The notes: generated by a model from the letters alone, not told the origin. A stretch of 64,000 nucleotides of DNA from Rikenellaceae bacterium (GCA_017936385.1 JAGBFQ010000020.1:1-64000), one strand, 5' to 3'; positions 1 to 8,773 are shown, counted from the stretch's first letter. Program-made: numbers and translations.

Positions 1-56
1 ATGACGACGACGATGAAGATTTGTTGGCCGAAGAGTCGGAAGATGATGAGGAGTAA
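1..56 (+). CDS. C-terminal tail of an upstream gene (partial)
   Basis: The frame beginning at base 3 is open to a TAA at 54-56 and encodes a very acidic tail of Asp and Glu with one short Leu-Leu-Ala stretch. The strong hairpin at 80-121 directly after it fits the end of a transcription unit. The remainder of the gene lies outside the window, so no function can be assigned. The acidic tail is not diagnostic of a family. Confidence 0.55.
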   Translation, partial: DDDDEDLLAEESEDDEE

Positions 57-79
57 AAGGAAGTGGACGTTTAATGAAG

Positions 80-121
80 AATTTGAGGCTGTTCAACGAG
101 TGTGTTGAACAGCCTCAAATT
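80..121 (+). terminator. Long perfect hairpin after the first gene
   Basis: An 18-bp perfect stem (80-97 with 104-121) encloses a 6-base loop and is followed by an AT-rich stretch with four T. It separates the partial upstream gene from the secreted protein at 212. The T-tract is short, but the stem is too long to be chance. Confidence 0.75.
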
Positions 122-211
122 ATTTTATGGAGTTGAGAGGTGCGAAAGATTCTCTGTTTTTGCTGTGTTTTGCAGAAAAATCACTACTTTTACCGAAAAT
201 TTACAACACCT

Positions 212-841
212 ATGAAAAAAATACTTTTAATCGTGCTGGCTGCCATGCCGCTTGTTTGCTCGGCGCAGTTCAAATACAAAGAGGTTAAAGACAATCAACT
301 CTATCGTTCGTGCATATACAAGGAGGCGAACAAAGTGTATTGTGAGATGGGCTTTCTCACTCATGGCAAAACAGAGGCTCAGGTGTTGGCTGTGGTGGAG
401 GAGCAACTGGGCGAAGGCGGAAAAATGCTCCGAGAGCCTGCAAAATACACGCTTGTCGGCAAGAGCGACGATATGATAATCTATCAAATCTCGGATGAAC
501 TGATTTTCCACCGCAACTTCATCTCGTCGGACGTCGCGCAGATGTCGGGACGCCTGGTGATTAAGGTGGGCAATTCGGCTGGTGTTGTACGCCTCGATAA
601 TATTGTTTATCGTATCGGTACGGTAGATGAACAAATTACCGGTATGCCGCACGAAAAGTGGAAAAGCGGATACTCGGTGTCGGATTCGGGTGTCGAAATA
701 GTCCCCGCCGAAGAACTTATTGCCGATGATGTGGCTCTCACAAAGAAGGGTGAATTGGTACGTTCGCTGGCAAAATATCGCGTCAAAACCATCGATTATG
801 TATCGAATATAGTAGAAACACTCCACAAACAGTTGAAATAA
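212..841 (+). CDS. Secreted protein of unknown function
   Basis: This encodes 209 residues. The ATG at 212 is preferred over a GTG at 140 because it places a typical signal peptide at the N-terminus (Met-Lys-Lys, a hydrophobic core, then Cys-Ser-Ala-Gln, with likely cleavage after Ala). The mature protein is a mix of beta-prone and charged segments without transmembrane helices, so it is probably periplasmic. The overall look is reminiscent of small Bacteroidales secreted proteins of the DUF4468 type, but I could not match a domain securely. It stands alone between a terminator and the his promoter. Confidence 0.7.
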   Translation: MKKILLIVLAAMPLVCSAQFKYKEVKDNQLYRSCIYKEANKVYCEMGFLTHGKTEAQVLAVVEEQLGEGGKMLREPAKYTLVGKSDDMIIYQISDELIFHRNFISSDVAQMSGRLVIKVGNSAGVVRLDNIVYRIGTVDEQITGMPHEKWKSGYSVSDSGVEIVPAEELIADDVALTKKGELVRSLAKYRVKTIDYVSNIVETLHKQLK

Positions 842-864
842 ATGTGTAAAAAAACGGCAAAAAA

Positions 865-895
865 TTTGCCGTGTCGAATAAATGCATTATTTTTG
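865..895 (+). promoter_or_regulatory. Promoter of the histidine operon
   Basis: A -33 element TTTG (865-868) and a -7 element TATTTTTG (888-895, matching TAnnTTTG) are separated by 19 bp, the usual Bacteroidota housekeeping spacing. Transcription should begin near 901-903, only a few bases before the leader-peptide ATG at 908. The -33 element sits in the right arm of an 8-bp hairpin (854-872) that follows the preceding gene. Confidence 0.8.
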
Positions 896-907
896 CACTA
901 CAAACCG

Positions 908-970
908 ATGAAAATTATGAACGCAATTATCAACATCCATCATCATCACCACCATATCTTCGAAAGGTAG
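908..970 (+). CDS. hisL: His operon leader peptide with six consecutive His codons
   Basis: A 20-codon ORF runs from the ATG at 908 to the TAG at 968-970. Codons 11-16 (938-955) are six successive histidine codons, four CAT and two CAC; the rest is Ile/Asn-rich before them and Ile-Phe-Glu-Arg after them. It lies between the operon promoter and an intrinsic terminator, with hisG starting 173 bases downstream. In enterobacteria a His-rich leader of this kind senses charged tRNA-His by ribosome stalling; the same role is inferred here from arrangement alone. There is almost no room for a Shine-Dalgarno sequence, so translation may be close to leaderless. It is too short for routine ORF calling. 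Confidence 0.88.
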   Translation: MKIMNAIINIHHHHHHIFER

Positions 971-1014
971 GGATGATGCTCATGTGTTGATATACGCGCA
1001 TAACCATAACATCA

Positions 1015-1046
1015 AGGCCTGCCGATAATGTACGGTGGGCTTTTTT
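1015..1046 (+). terminator. Attenuator terminator in the his leader
   Basis: The arms 1015-1024 and 1033-1042 pair (two A-T pairs then GCCTGCCG with CGGTGGGC, including two G-T wobbles) around an 8-base loop, and six T follow at 1041-1046. This is an intrinsic terminator about 45 bases after the leader-peptide stop and about 100 bases before hisG, where an attenuator belongs. The segment GATGATG at 972-978 is complementary to CATCATC within the His codons and could form the competing hairpin. A second complement to the terminator's left arm lies just downstream (1050-1061). Confidence 0.78.
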
Positions 1047-1143
1047 AATGCAGGTTATCGGTGCGAATACCGCGGGGTAAACCATAAGCAGAGATGTTAA
1101 CACAATTATTAACAAAGAATATAAACTCAAACAATAAATAGAT

Positions 1144-1995
1144 ATGCTCAGAATAGCTATTCAAACAAAAGGACGACTCAACGAAGACAGCACCGAACTG
1201 CTGAGTGACGCAGGAGTCAAAATAAAAGACAGTAAACGTAAATTCCTCGCACAAGCCGAGAACTTCCCTATCGAGGTACTCTACTTGCGTGATGACGATA
1301 TCCCCCAAACGGTAGCCTCGGGTCTGGCCGACATCGGCATCGTAGGACTCAACGAGGTGGAGGAGAAAGGGCTGAAAGTAGATGTACTTCAAAAGCTCGG
1401 TTTCGGTGGTTGCCGTTTGTCGCTGGCTCTGCCCAAAGACGAGCCTTACAACGGTCCTCAGTACTTTGCAGGTAAAACCATCGCTACGTCGTATCCTAAC
1501 ATCTTGCGCCGATATATGGCCGAGCAGGGCGTGGATTGCAAGGTTGCCGAGATTTCGGGCTCGGTGGAGATTACTCCCGCAGCAGGTCTGACTGATGCAA
1601 TTTTCGACATCGTATCGTCGGGCGGAACGCTGGTTTCGAATGGTCTGGTCGAGGTCGAGAAGGTGCTTTTCTCGGAGGCTGTGCTGATTGGTACGCCCGG
1701 AATGAGCGCCGAGAAAAAGGCCGTTGTTGATGAACTGATGTTCCGCTTTGAGTCGGTTATCGACAGCCGCGGCAAGAAATACATACTTATGAACATTCCT
1801 ACCGATGCTGTTGATAAAGCCGTACAGGTCATTCCCGCAATGCGCTCTCCGACCATTATGCCTCTGGCTCAGGAGGGTTGGTGCTCGATGCACTCGGTAG
1901 TCGAGGAGAAAGACATCTGGGACAAAATCAAAGCACTCAAGGAGATTGGTGCCGAGGGTATTCTGGTGCTGTCGCTCGAAAAAATGATACGATAA
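1144..1995 (+). CDS. hisG: ATP phosphoribosyltransferase, long form
   Basis: HisG condenses ATP with PRPP, the first and usually feedback-inhibited step of histidine synthesis. The 283 residues match the long form: a two-lobed catalytic part, with the PRPP-binding loop around residues 141-163 (TPAAGLTDAIFDIVSSGGTL), and a C-terminal ACT-like regulatory domain from about residue 210. Long-form enzymes work without HisZ, and no hisZ is present. The gene follows the attenuator, and its TAA shares one base with the hisD start codon (TAATG), which suggests translational coupling. Confidence 0.97.
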   Translation: MLRIAIQTKGRLNEDSTELLSDAGVKIKDSKRKFLAQAENFPIEVLYLRDDDIPQTVASGLADIGIVGLNEVEEKGLKVDVLQKLGFGGCRLSLALPKDEPYNGPQYFAGKTIATSYPNILRRYMAEQGVDCKVAEISGSVEITPAAGLTDAIFDIVSSGGTLVSNGLVEVEKVLFSEAVLIGTPGMSAEKKAVVDELMFRFESVIDSRGKKYILMNIPTDAVDKAVQVIPAMRSPTIMPLAQEGWCSMHSVVEEKDIWDKIKALKEIGAEGILVLSLEKMIR

Positions 1996-3284
1996 TGAAA
2001 CTCTATATTAACCCAAACCGAGAGGAGTGGCCTGCCATTGTGTCGCGCCGAATCTCGAGCGACGAGGCTGTCGAAAGCCGTGTTGTGGAGATTCTCGAAA
2101 AGGTGCGCGCGGGTGGTGATGCGGCTCTCCGTGAATTGGCACTTGCCATTGACGGCTATGCTCCCGAGAGCTTTGTGGTGTCGGACGAGGAGTTCGCTCG
2201 CGCCGAGGCCGAGGTGTCGGAGCAGATGAAACAAGCTTTGGCACGTGCCGCCGAGAATATTCGTAAATTCCACTCGGCTCAACGCTTCGAACCTATTGAG
2301 GTCGAAACGGCCGAAGGCGTGCGTTGTATTCAACGTGCCGTACCTATTCAACGTGTGGGATTGTATATTCCCGGAGGTAGTGCACCGTTGTTCTCGACGG
2401 TGCTGATGCTGGCAATTCCGGCAAGCGTTGCAGGTTGCCCCAATGTAGTGATGTGTACACCCGCCAACAAAGAGGGCAGGGTAGCCAACGAGGTGTTGTA
2501 TGCTGCGCGTATGTGTGGCGTGCAGACGGTTTATAAATTGGGAGGTGCCCAAGCTATCGCCGCTATGGCCTACGGAACGGAGAGTGTTAGCAAGGTGGAC
2601 AAAATTTTTGGACCGGGCAACCGCTATGTGACCAAAGCCAAACAACACGTCAGTGTGGGTGACACGGCTATCGATATGCCCGCAGGTCCGTCGGAGGTGC
2701 TGGTTGTGGCTGACCAGAGTGCTGACCCCTCGTTTGCAGCGGCCGATATTCTTTCGCAAGCCGAACACGGCCCCGACAGTCAAGCCATTTTGGTGTGTGG
2801 TTCCAAGGAGTTCGCCGACAAGGTGGAAAGTGAAGTTCAACGTCAGTTGGCACTTCTTCCGCGTGAGGCCATTGCTACCCGTGCACTCGACAACAGTCGC
2901 ACGGTGGTGTTGGAGAGTGTGGACGAGCAGGTTGCTTTTATCAATCTGTATGCTCCCGAGCATCTGATTATCTTGTGCCGCGAGCCGTGGGAAATTGCCA
3001 ACCGCATCACCGCCGCAGGAAGTGTGTTTGTGGGAGCCTATTCGCCCGAGAGTGCGGGTGACTACGCCTCGGGAACCAACCATACGCTACCCACCTCGGG
3101 CTGGGCTACGGCTTACAGCGGAGTGAACTTGGATAGTTATATGCGCAAAATCACTTATCAGGAGTTGTCGCGCCAGGGTCTTATGGGACTTGCCGACACA
3201 ATCATAACGATGGCCGAGGGAGAGGGTTTGGATGCCCACGCCGCAGCCGTCAAAGTCAGAGTAGGAAAGGAGAATCAGCAATGA
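1995..3284 (+). CDS. hisD: Histidinol dehydrogenase
   Basis: HisD oxidises L-histidinol to L-histidine in two NAD-dependent steps and is a zinc enzyme. The open frame extends further upstream, but the ATG at 1995 overlapping the hisG stop gives 429 residues, the family's normal length, starting MKLYINP. Recognisable parts are GPGNRYVTKAK (about 206-216), AGPSEVLV (230-237), the zinc-ligand stretch QAEHGPDS (255-262) and YAPEHL near the C-terminus, which carries the catalytic Glu-His pair. It overlaps hisC by four bases (ATGA). Confidence 0.97.
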   Translation: MKLYINPNREEWPAIVSRRISSDEAVESRVVEILEKVRAGGDAALRELALAIDGYAPESFVVSDEEFARAEAEVSEQMKQALARAAENIRKFHSAQRFEPIEVETAEGVRCIQRAVPIQRVGLYIPGGSAPLFSTVLMLAIPASVAGCPNVVMCTPANKEGRVANEVLYAARMCGVQTVYKLGGAQAIAAMAYGTESVSKVDKIFGPGNRYVTKAKQHVSVGDTAIDMPAGPSEVLVVADQSADPSFAAADILSQAEHGPDSQAILVCGSKEFADKVESEVQRQLALLPREAIATRALDNSRTVVLESVDEQVAFINLYAPEHLIILCREPWEIANRITAAGSVFVGAYSPESAGDYASGTNHTLPTSGWATAYSGVNLDSYMRKITYQELSRQGLMGLADTIITMAEGEGLDAHAAAVKVRVGKENQQ

Positions 3285-4330
3285 TACAAGACCCAACCCA
3301 ACTGTTCCGTGCCAATATTGCGGCACTGACCCCATATTCGACGGCAAGGGACGAGTACGAGGGAAAACTCGGCGTGTTTCTTGATGCTAATGAGAACCCT
3401 AACGAAAACGGCTATAACCGTTATCCAGACCCGCGACAAACGGAACTCAAAAAGAAACTATCGAAAATCAAAGGTATTGCCACCGAATGTATCTTCACGG
3501 GCAACGGTAGTGACGAGGCTATTGACTTGTGCTATCGTGTGTTCTGTACCCCGTCGGTGGATAACGTTGTGGCGATTGCTCCGAGTTACGGAATGTACAC
3601 TGTGGCGGCGGCAATCAATGACGTTGAGGTGCGTGAGGTGTTGTTGAACGAGGATTTCTCGTTGCCCGTCGACAGATTGCTGGCGGCAGCTGACGCTCAC
3701 ACCAAGTTGATGTTTATCTGTTCGCCCAACAACCCGACGGCCAATTCGTTCGACCGCAAGGAGATTGTTCGCCTTATCGAGTCGTTTGACGGCATTGTGG
3801 TGCTGGATGAGGCCTATATCGACTTTGCCGAACAGCGAGGTTTCTTGGCCGAGTTGGACAAGTACCCCAATCTGATTGTGTTGCAAACGCTTTCGAAGGC
3901 GTGGGGAATGGCGGGTCTGCGTTTCGGTTTGGCTTTTGCCGATAAGCGCATCATCTCGATGTTCAACCGCGTGAAGTATCCCTACAACATCAACGTTGCA
4001 GCAACCCGTCTGGTGGGTGAACTGCTTGACTGCGACATCGAGAGTCAGGTGGAGGAGATTAAACGCGAACGCGTACGATTGGTGGAGTTTGCCCAAACGC
4101 TGAAGTGTATCGAAGAGGTCTATCCGAGTGATGCCAACTTTGTGTTGGTGCGCACGGATGATGCAGACGCGCTCTACAATGCGCTGTTGGATGATGCTAT
4201 CATTGTGCGCAATCGTACCCGCATGCCGTTGTGTGCGGGGTGTGTGCGTATCACCATAGGTACTCACACCGAAAACACCAAACTGATTGAATCACTCGAA
4301 AAATACGATGCACAATGGCAAAGAAAGTAA
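3281..4330 (+). CDS. hisC: Histidinol-phosphate aminotransferase
   Basis: A PLP-dependent class I/II aminotransferase of 349 residues converting imidazole-acetol phosphate and glutamate to histidinol phosphate. Seen features are the N-terminal ANENP substrate motif (about 36-40), CSPNNPTAN (147-155), LDEAYIDF (175-182) and the PLP lysine K206 in TLSKAWGMAG. The start codon overlaps hisD by four bases and the 3' end overlaps hisB by 16 bases. HisC-like enzymes can act on other aromatic substrates, but the position inside the operon fixes this role. Confidence 0.96.
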   Translation: MIQDPTQLFRANIAALTPYSTARDEYEGKLGVFLDANENPNENGYNRYPDPRQTELKKKLSKIKGIATECIFTGNGSDEAIDLCYRVFCTPSVDNVVAIAPSYGMYTVAAAINDVEVREVLLNEDFSLPVDRLLAAADAHTKLMFICSPNNPTANSFDRKEIVRLIESFDGIVVLDEAYIDFAEQRGFLAELDKYPNLIVLQTLSKAWGMAGLRFGLAFADKRIISMFNRVKYPYNINVAATRLVGELLDCDIESQVEEIKRERVRLVEFAQTLKCIEEVYPSDANFVLVRTDDADALYNALLDDAIIVRNRTRMPLCAGCVRITIGTHTENTKLIESLEKYDAQWQRK

Positions 4331-5445
4331 TATTCATCGACCGTGACGGAACTATCATCGTCGAGCCGCCCGTAACCGAACAGGTCAATACGTTGGAGGA
4401 GTTACAGTTTCTGCCACACGCCATATCTGCACTGCGCAGCATTGCCTTGTTGGATTACGAACTTGTGATTGCCACCAACCAAGATGGCTTGGGTACGGAG
4501 GTCTATCCGCAGGAGTGTTTCGATGCGGTGCAAGCCAAGATGTTGGAGGTACTGGAGGGCGAAGATGTGCTTTTTGACGATGTGCTGATTGACAAGAGTT
4601 TTCCGCACGAAGGACTCGACACCCGCAAACCGGGTGTGGGTATGTTCGGAAAGTATCTCAATAATCCAGAATACGACTTGGCGGGCAGTTACGTTATTGG
4701 CGACCGTTTGACCGACATCATTCTTGCCCGAAATCTGGGTGCAAAGGGTATTCTGATTTGCGACAAAGAGAAGGGTGCGGCTATGCTTGCCGAAGCAGGA
4801 CTGACCGACTCGTGCGCACTTGTGGCCGAGGATTGGTGGGAGATTGCCGAGGCCGTACGTCGTAGCGAACGCCGTGCAACCATCACTCGCAACACGCGCG
4901 AAACCCAAATTTCGATTACCGTCGATTTGGACGGAGCAGGCCAGAGCAACATCAGTACGGGACTCAAATTCTTTGACCATATGTTGGACCAAATTGCCCA
5001 CCACGGCGGAGTATCGTTGCAGGTGCAGGCTACGGGCGATTTGGAGGTGGACGAGCACCACACAATGGAGGATGTGGGCATTGCTCTGGGCGAGGCTCTG
5101 CGTCAGGCGTTGGGCAATAAACGTGGAATCGAACGTTATGGCTTTGCACTGCCTATGGATGAGTGCGATGCACTTGTTACGTTAGATTTGGGCGGCCGCA
5201 TCGACTTCGATTGGAGAGTTGAGTTCACACGCGAATATGTGGGTGACACCCCGACCGAGATGTTCAAACACTTCTTTGGTTCGCTGTGCGCCGCAATGCA
5301 GGCCAACCTGCACATCGAGGCAAGGGGCGAAAACAATCACCACTTGGCCGAAGGTGTATTCAAAGCTTTTGCACGTGCGCTTAAAGCCGCCGTGCGTCGA
5401 GATGTATTCAACTACACGTTACCGTCAAGCAAAGGAGTGTTATGA
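4315..5445 (+). CDS. hisB: Bifunctional histidinol-phosphatase / imidazoleglycerol-phosphate dehydratase
   Basis: A fused enzyme of 376 residues. The N-terminal ~165 residues are a HAD-type phosphatase (FIDRDGTI near residue 7 and a later GDRLTD motif) for histidinol phosphate. The C-terminal ~200 residues are imidazoleglycerol-phosphate dehydratase, with metal-binding clusters DEHHTMEDVG and, near the end, NNHHLAE. The two-domain form is the one known from enterobacteria and several Bacteroidota and supplies steps 6 and 8 of the pathway. Its ATG lies inside the end of hisC, and its stop overlaps hisH by four bases. Confidence 0.96.
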   Translation: MAKKVIFIDRDGTIIVEPPVTEQVNTLEELQFLPHAISALRSIALLDYELVIATNQDGLGTEVYPQECFDAVQAKMLEVLEGEDVLFDDVLIDKSFPHEGLDTRKPGVGMFGKYLNNPEYDLAGSYVIGDRLTDIILARNLGAKGILICDKEKGAAMLAEAGLTDSCALVAEDWWEIAEAVRRSERRATITRNTRETQISITVDLDGAGQSNISTGLKFFDHMLDQIAHHGGVSLQVQATGDLEVDEHHTMEDVGIALGEALRQALGNKRGIERYGFALPMDECDALVTLDLGGRIDFDWRVEFTREYVGDTPTEMFKHFFGSLCAAMQANLHIEARGENNHHLAEGVFKAFARALKAAVRRDVFNYTLPSSKGVL

Positions 5446-6032
5446 TAGCAATTGTGGATTACAATACAGGCAACTTACGCTCGGTTATCAACGCCGTGCG
5501 CCGAGCCGGTGCTGAATATGTGGTTACGGCTGACCGAGGAGTTATTGAGAGTGCCGACCGAGTGCTGCTTCCCGGAGTGGGCGAGGCCTCGAGCGCAATG
5601 GCAAACCTTCGAGAAACGGGTTTGGACGAGGTTATACCACGACTGACGGTACCCGTACTCGGAATCTGCATCGGTATGCAGTTGATGTGCGCCGGTAGTG
5701 AAGAGGGCAATGTCAGAACACTCGGAATCTTCCCCACGGAGGTACGCCGTTTTGTGGCTGACCGCAAGGCAGGTATCAAAGTTCCGCACATGGGTTGGAA
5801 CACAATCACCGAGTTGAACTCACCTCTGTTTCGCGGACTTGACAGCGGCGCGTGGGTCTACTACGTTCACTCGTTTGCGCCCGACATTTGTGACTGCACC
5901 ATTGCCCGCACGGAGTATGGTCGCACGTTCAGCGGTGCGCTTGGCCGCGACAACTTTTTCGGCACACAGTTCCACCCCGAAAAGAGCGGAACAGTGGGCG
6001 AACAAATCATCAAAAACTTTATGACCCTATGA
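5442..6032 (+). CDS. hisH: Imidazole glycerol phosphate synthase, glutaminase subunit
   Basis: A class I glutamine amidotransferase of 196 residues that delivers ammonia to HisF. The nucleophile elbow is GICIGMQ with Cys76 (most relatives have Leu instead of the second Ile), and the catalytic His-Glu pair is in QFHPEKSG near residue 180. The oxyanion strand motif LPGVGEA is at about 43-49. It overlaps hisB and hisA by four bases each and is separated from its partner hisF only by hisA. Confidence 0.96.
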   Translation: MIAIVDYNTGNLRSVINAVRRAGAEYVVTADRGVIESADRVLLPGVGEASSAMANLRETGLDEVIPRLTVPVLGICIGMQLMCAGSEEGNVRTLGIFPTEVRRFVADRKAGIKVPHMGWNTITELNSPLFRGLDSGAWVYYVHSFAPDICDCTIARTEYGRTFSGALGRDNFFGTQFHPEKSGTVGEQIIKNFMTL

Positions 6033-6757
6033 TAGAAATCATCCCCGCAATAGATATTATCGACGGCAAGTGCGTGCGCCTTACACAAGGCGACTATGAC
6101 CGACTGACAACCTATGGTGATGACCCTGCGGAGATTGCTCGCAGTTATGAAGCCCTCGGCGTGCGACGATTGCATGTTGTGGACCTTGACGGAGCCAAAG
6201 CCTCGTCACCGTGTAACCTTGCGGTGCTGGAGCGCATCTGTGGTGCTACATCACTCGATGTGGAGTGGGGTGGAGGCATCAAATCCGAACAATCGCTTTC
6301 CGCAGTTTTGACGGCAGGAGCCAATCGCGCCATCTGTGGCAGTGTGGCTGTGTCGAATCCCGAACTAATTGACGAGTGGATTGAGAAATACGGTGCCGAA
6401 CACATCATCCTCGGTGCAGACATTCGCGACGGCAAGGTTGCCACACACGGATGGTTACGCGAGTCGGAACTGACGGCCGAGGCATTGATTGAGCGTTTCC
6501 GTCCGAGCGGACTCTCGCAAGTAATCTGTACCGACATCTCGAAAGACGGTATGTTGAGCGGTCCGACGTTTGAACTCTACGAACGTTTGCAGGCGCAGTT
6601 CCCCGAGGTCGAAATCACTGTCAGTGGAGGTATCAGTTCGATGGACGACATTCGCCGATTGAACGCAATGGGACTTCGCAGCGTGATTGTCGGCAAGGCA
6701 ATCTACGAGGGACGCATAACTATGGAGGAACTGAAAGAATGGTTGCAAAACGAATAA
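6029..6757 (+). CDS. hisA: ProFAR isomerase
   Basis: A 242-residue (beta-alpha)8 barrel catalysing the Amadori rearrangement of ProFAR to PRFAR. The general base Asp9 is in IPAIDI and the second catalytic Asp lies in [12 protein letters not shown] near residue 130. Phosphate-binding motifs SGGI and GKAIYEG are near the C-terminus. It begins inside the hisH stop (ATGA) and its last 19 bases overlap the start of hisF, its half-barrel paralogue. Confidence 0.96.
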   Translation: MIEIIPAIDIIDGKCVRLTQGDYDRLTTYGDDPAEIARSYEALGVRRLHVVDLDGAKASSPCNLAVLERICGATSLDVEWGGGIKSEQSLSAVLTAGANRAICGSVAVSNPELIDEWIEKYGAEHIILGADIRDGKVATHGWLRESELTAEALIERFRPSGLSQVICTDISKDGMLSGPTFELYERLQAQFPEVEITVSGGISSMDDIRRLNAMGLRSVIVGKAIYEGRITMEELKEWLQNE

Positions 6758-7494
6758 TCCCGTGTCTGGACGTCAAGGACGGACGCACGGTTAAGGGCGT
6801 AAACTTCGTGGGCCTGCAAGACGTGGGCGACGCTGTGGAACTCGGTAAACGTTATGCCGAGCAGGGAGCCGACGAGTTGGTCTATCTGGACATCACCGCC
6901 ACACACGAAGGTCGCGGAACATTCACCCGATTGGTTGAACGCATATCGGCCGAAATCGACATCCCCTTCACGGTGGGAGGCGGCATCGGCTCTTTGGAAG
7001 ATGCCGCACGACTGCTTGATGCGGGAGCCGACAAAATCTCAATCAATTCGGCGGCCATTCGCACGCCCGAGTTAATCGACTCGTTGGCAGCCAAATACGG
7101 CAGCCAATTTGTGGTTGTAGCCATCGATGCAAAACAGATTGACGGACGATGGGTAGCCACTACACATGGAGGACGCAAACCCACCGACCGCGAACTTTTC
7201 GAGTGGGCTCGCGAGGCACAGGAGCGTGGCGCAGGCGAGATTCTGTTTACCTCGATGGACCACGACGGAACCAAAGCGGGTTATCCGTGCGACACCTTTG
7301 CACGTCTGGCCGAAGAACTTTCGATTCCGATTATCGCTTCGGGTGGTGCCGGCTCGGTCGAGGATATTGCCGAGGTGTTGACCACGGGTCGTGCCGACGC
7401 AGCTCTGGCCGCAAGTATTTTTCACTACGGCCAAATCACCGTACGCGAACTTAAAGAGCAATTAAAACTTAAAAACATAAACGTAAGAGTATGA
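6739..7494 (+). CDS. hisF: Imidazole glycerol phosphate synthase, cyclase subunit
   Basis: A 251-residue (beta-alpha)8 barrel that cyclises PRFAR, using ammonia from HisH, to imidazole glycerol phosphate and AICAR. Catalytic Asp11 is in [11 protein letters not shown] and the second Asp is in [11 protein letters not shown]. Phosphate-binding loops VGGGIGS and ASGGAGS are present. The start at [10 protein letters not shown] is typical for the family. The 19-base overlap with hisA and 4-base overlap with hisIE point to coupled translation. Confidence 0.97.
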   Translation: MVAKRIIPCLDVKDGRTVKGVNFVGLQDVGDAVELGKRYAEQGADELVYLDITATHEGRGTFTRLVERISAEIDIPFTVGGGIGSLEDAARLLDAGADKISINSAAIRTPELIDSLAAKYGSQFVVVAIDAKQIDGRWVATTHGGRKPTDRELFEWAREAQERGAGEILFTSMDHDGTKAGYPCDTFARLAEELSIPIIASGGAGSVEDIAEVLTTGRADAALAASIFHYGQITVRELKEQLKLKNINVRV

Positions 7495-8090
7495 AATTCA
7501 CAGATTTCAACACAACAAAAAACTCGGACGGTATGATTTGTGCCGTCATCCAAGATGCCGATACGCTCAAAGTGCTGATGGTAGGCTATATGAACGAGGA
7601 GGCTTACAACAAAACCGTAGAGACGGGTTTGGTAACTTTTTACAGCCGCACGCGCAACACCCTTTGGACCAAAGGTGAAAGCAGTGGTAACACCCTCACC
7701 GTGCGCGAAATGTTGGTAGATTGCGACGCTGACACACTTCTGATTAAGGCTACCCCCGCAGGCCCCACCTGTCACCGTGGCACAACAAGCTGCTTTGACA
7801 CCATCGAGAGCGAGGGTTTCATCCGTCACCTGCAAAGCGTGATTCAAGGCCGCCACGCCCAAATGCCCGAGGGGTCGTATACCACCAAACTGTTCACCAA
7901 AGGCGTAAATAAGATTGCTCAAAAAGTGGGCGAGGAGGCTGTTGAGACCGTCATCGAGGCCACAACGGGCAACCGTGACCGCTATATTTACGAGGTTTCG
8001 GACCTGATTTACCACCTGCTGGTTCTCAACGAGCAGATGGGTGTTACGCTCCACGACCTCGAGGAGGAGCTGATTCAACGCCACAAGTAA
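7491..8090 (+). CDS. hisIE: Bifunctional phosphoribosyl-AMP cyclohydrolase / phosphoribosyl-ATP pyrophosphatase
   Basis: This carries out the second and third pathway steps in one 199-residue chain. The N-terminal HisI part (about 1-105) has the zinc/metal cysteine and aspartate stretch with CDAD and [10 protein letters not shown]. The C-terminal HisE part (about 115-199) is an all-helical MazG-like pyrophosphatase with [13 protein letters not shown]. It is the last gene of the operon, completing all enzyme activities from PRPP to histidine. A strong hairpin follows at 8157. Confidence 0.96.
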   Translation: MKFTDFNTTKNSDGMICAVIQDADTLKVLMVGYMNEEAYNKTVETGLVTFYSRTRNTLWTKGESSGNTLTVREMLVDCDADTLLIKATPAGPTCHRGTTSCFDTIESEGFIRHLQSVIQGRHAQMPEGSYTTKLFTKGVNKIAQKVGEEAVETVIEATTGNRDRYIYEVSDLIYHLLVLNEQMGVTLHDLEEELIQRHK

Positions 8091-8156
8091 GTGCAGGGCA
8101 GGGGAGAACCCACTCACATAATCGTAGGTTACGATTTCTAATACCACAATTCTTCA

Positions 8157-8202
8157 AAAACTTTCGGGCGTATGCAACTGCTTGCATACGCCCGAAAGTT
8201 TT
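8157..8202. terminator. Bidirectional terminator between hisIE and the thioredoxin gene
   Basis: A perfect 21-bp stem (8157-8177 with 8182-8202) with a 4-base loop is flanked by A-rich sequence on the left and T-rich sequence on the right, so it can stop transcription from both sides. It sits between two convergent units. Confidence 0.9.
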
Positions 8203-8203
8203 A

Positions 8204-8671
8204 TTACTTGGCAGCCGTGGGGTGGAGTAGTACGCTCTCCACGTGGCGGCGCAGTTGCTCGGCCGTCATCGTGCCTCGGAATATCTCGGGCGCACCCTGC
8301 TGCGGAATAAACATCAGTGTCGGAATCGAACGAACATCAAACGCCGCAGCCAACTCCTGCTCACGGTCGACATTCACCTTATAGACATTGATTCGCCCCT
8401 TGTATTCGGCCGCAACCTCTTCCAGCGCAGGTGCCAGGGCGCGACACGGGCCGCACCAATCGGCATAGAAATCGACAATCGCGGGCTTTGTACCCAGGTA
8501 TTTCCACTCCGACGAGGAGCCTTCGAAATCGGCAATGTGTTGCAGAAATTCTGCTTTTGAGAGTTGTTGGACGTGTGCCATTGTTGCGTTGTTTTTGTTA
8601 CGAATTGTCCCGCAGCCGACCGTCACACTGACCACCGTTGCAAAACAAATCAAAATTAAAAATCGTTTCAT
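8204..8671 (-). CDS. Thioredoxin-fold lipoprotein
   Basis: The ATG at 8671 gives 155 residues starting with a hydrophobic signal that ends TVGC, so Cys20 is a plausible lipidation site; upstream in-frame sequence lacks signal character. A thioredoxin domain covers about 40-150 with the redox motif WCGPC (Cys73 and Cys76) and the cis-Pro region SIPTLMF. Location in the envelope suggests a role in disulphide exchange or thiol repair in the periplasm. If the lipobox is misjudged, an internal Met31 would make a cytosolic thioredoxin, but the signal-like N-terminus argues against this. It is transcribed alone and converges with the his operon. Confidence 0.85.
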   Translation of the reverse strand: MKRFLILICFATVVSVTVGCGTIRNKNNATMAHVQQLSKAEFLQHIADFEGSSSEWKYLGTKPAIVDFYADWCGPCRALAPALEEVAAEYKGRINVYKVNVDREQELAAAFDVRSIPTLMFIPQQGAPEIFRGTMTAEQLRRHVESVLLHPTAAK

Positions 8672-8773
8672 ATCGCATCGCTCGTTTATTTGGCGACCGA
8701 AACCTCTCAATGCACAAACCAAGCCAAAATCATCGGTTGTTTTAGCGCGTAGAACTCTCAAAAAAAAAAAACA

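Noticed and set aside
854-872. Hairpin before the his promoter as a terminator
   Set aside because: The 8-bp stem has no T-tract on the plus strand and overlaps the -33 element, so termination is not supported.
938-955. Six His codons resembling an engineered purification tag or vector contamination
   Set aside because: They sit in a short ORF with native promoter and attenuator directly upstream of hisG, where His-rich leaders belong, and flanking sequence is continuous with the operon.
1045-1893. Long minus-strand ORF opposite hisG, and similar long antisense ORFs opposite hisD, rel, recA, alaS, gpmI, bamA and glnA
   Set aside because: These are shadows caused by codon bias in the real genes; the sense strand has full-length conserved proteins.
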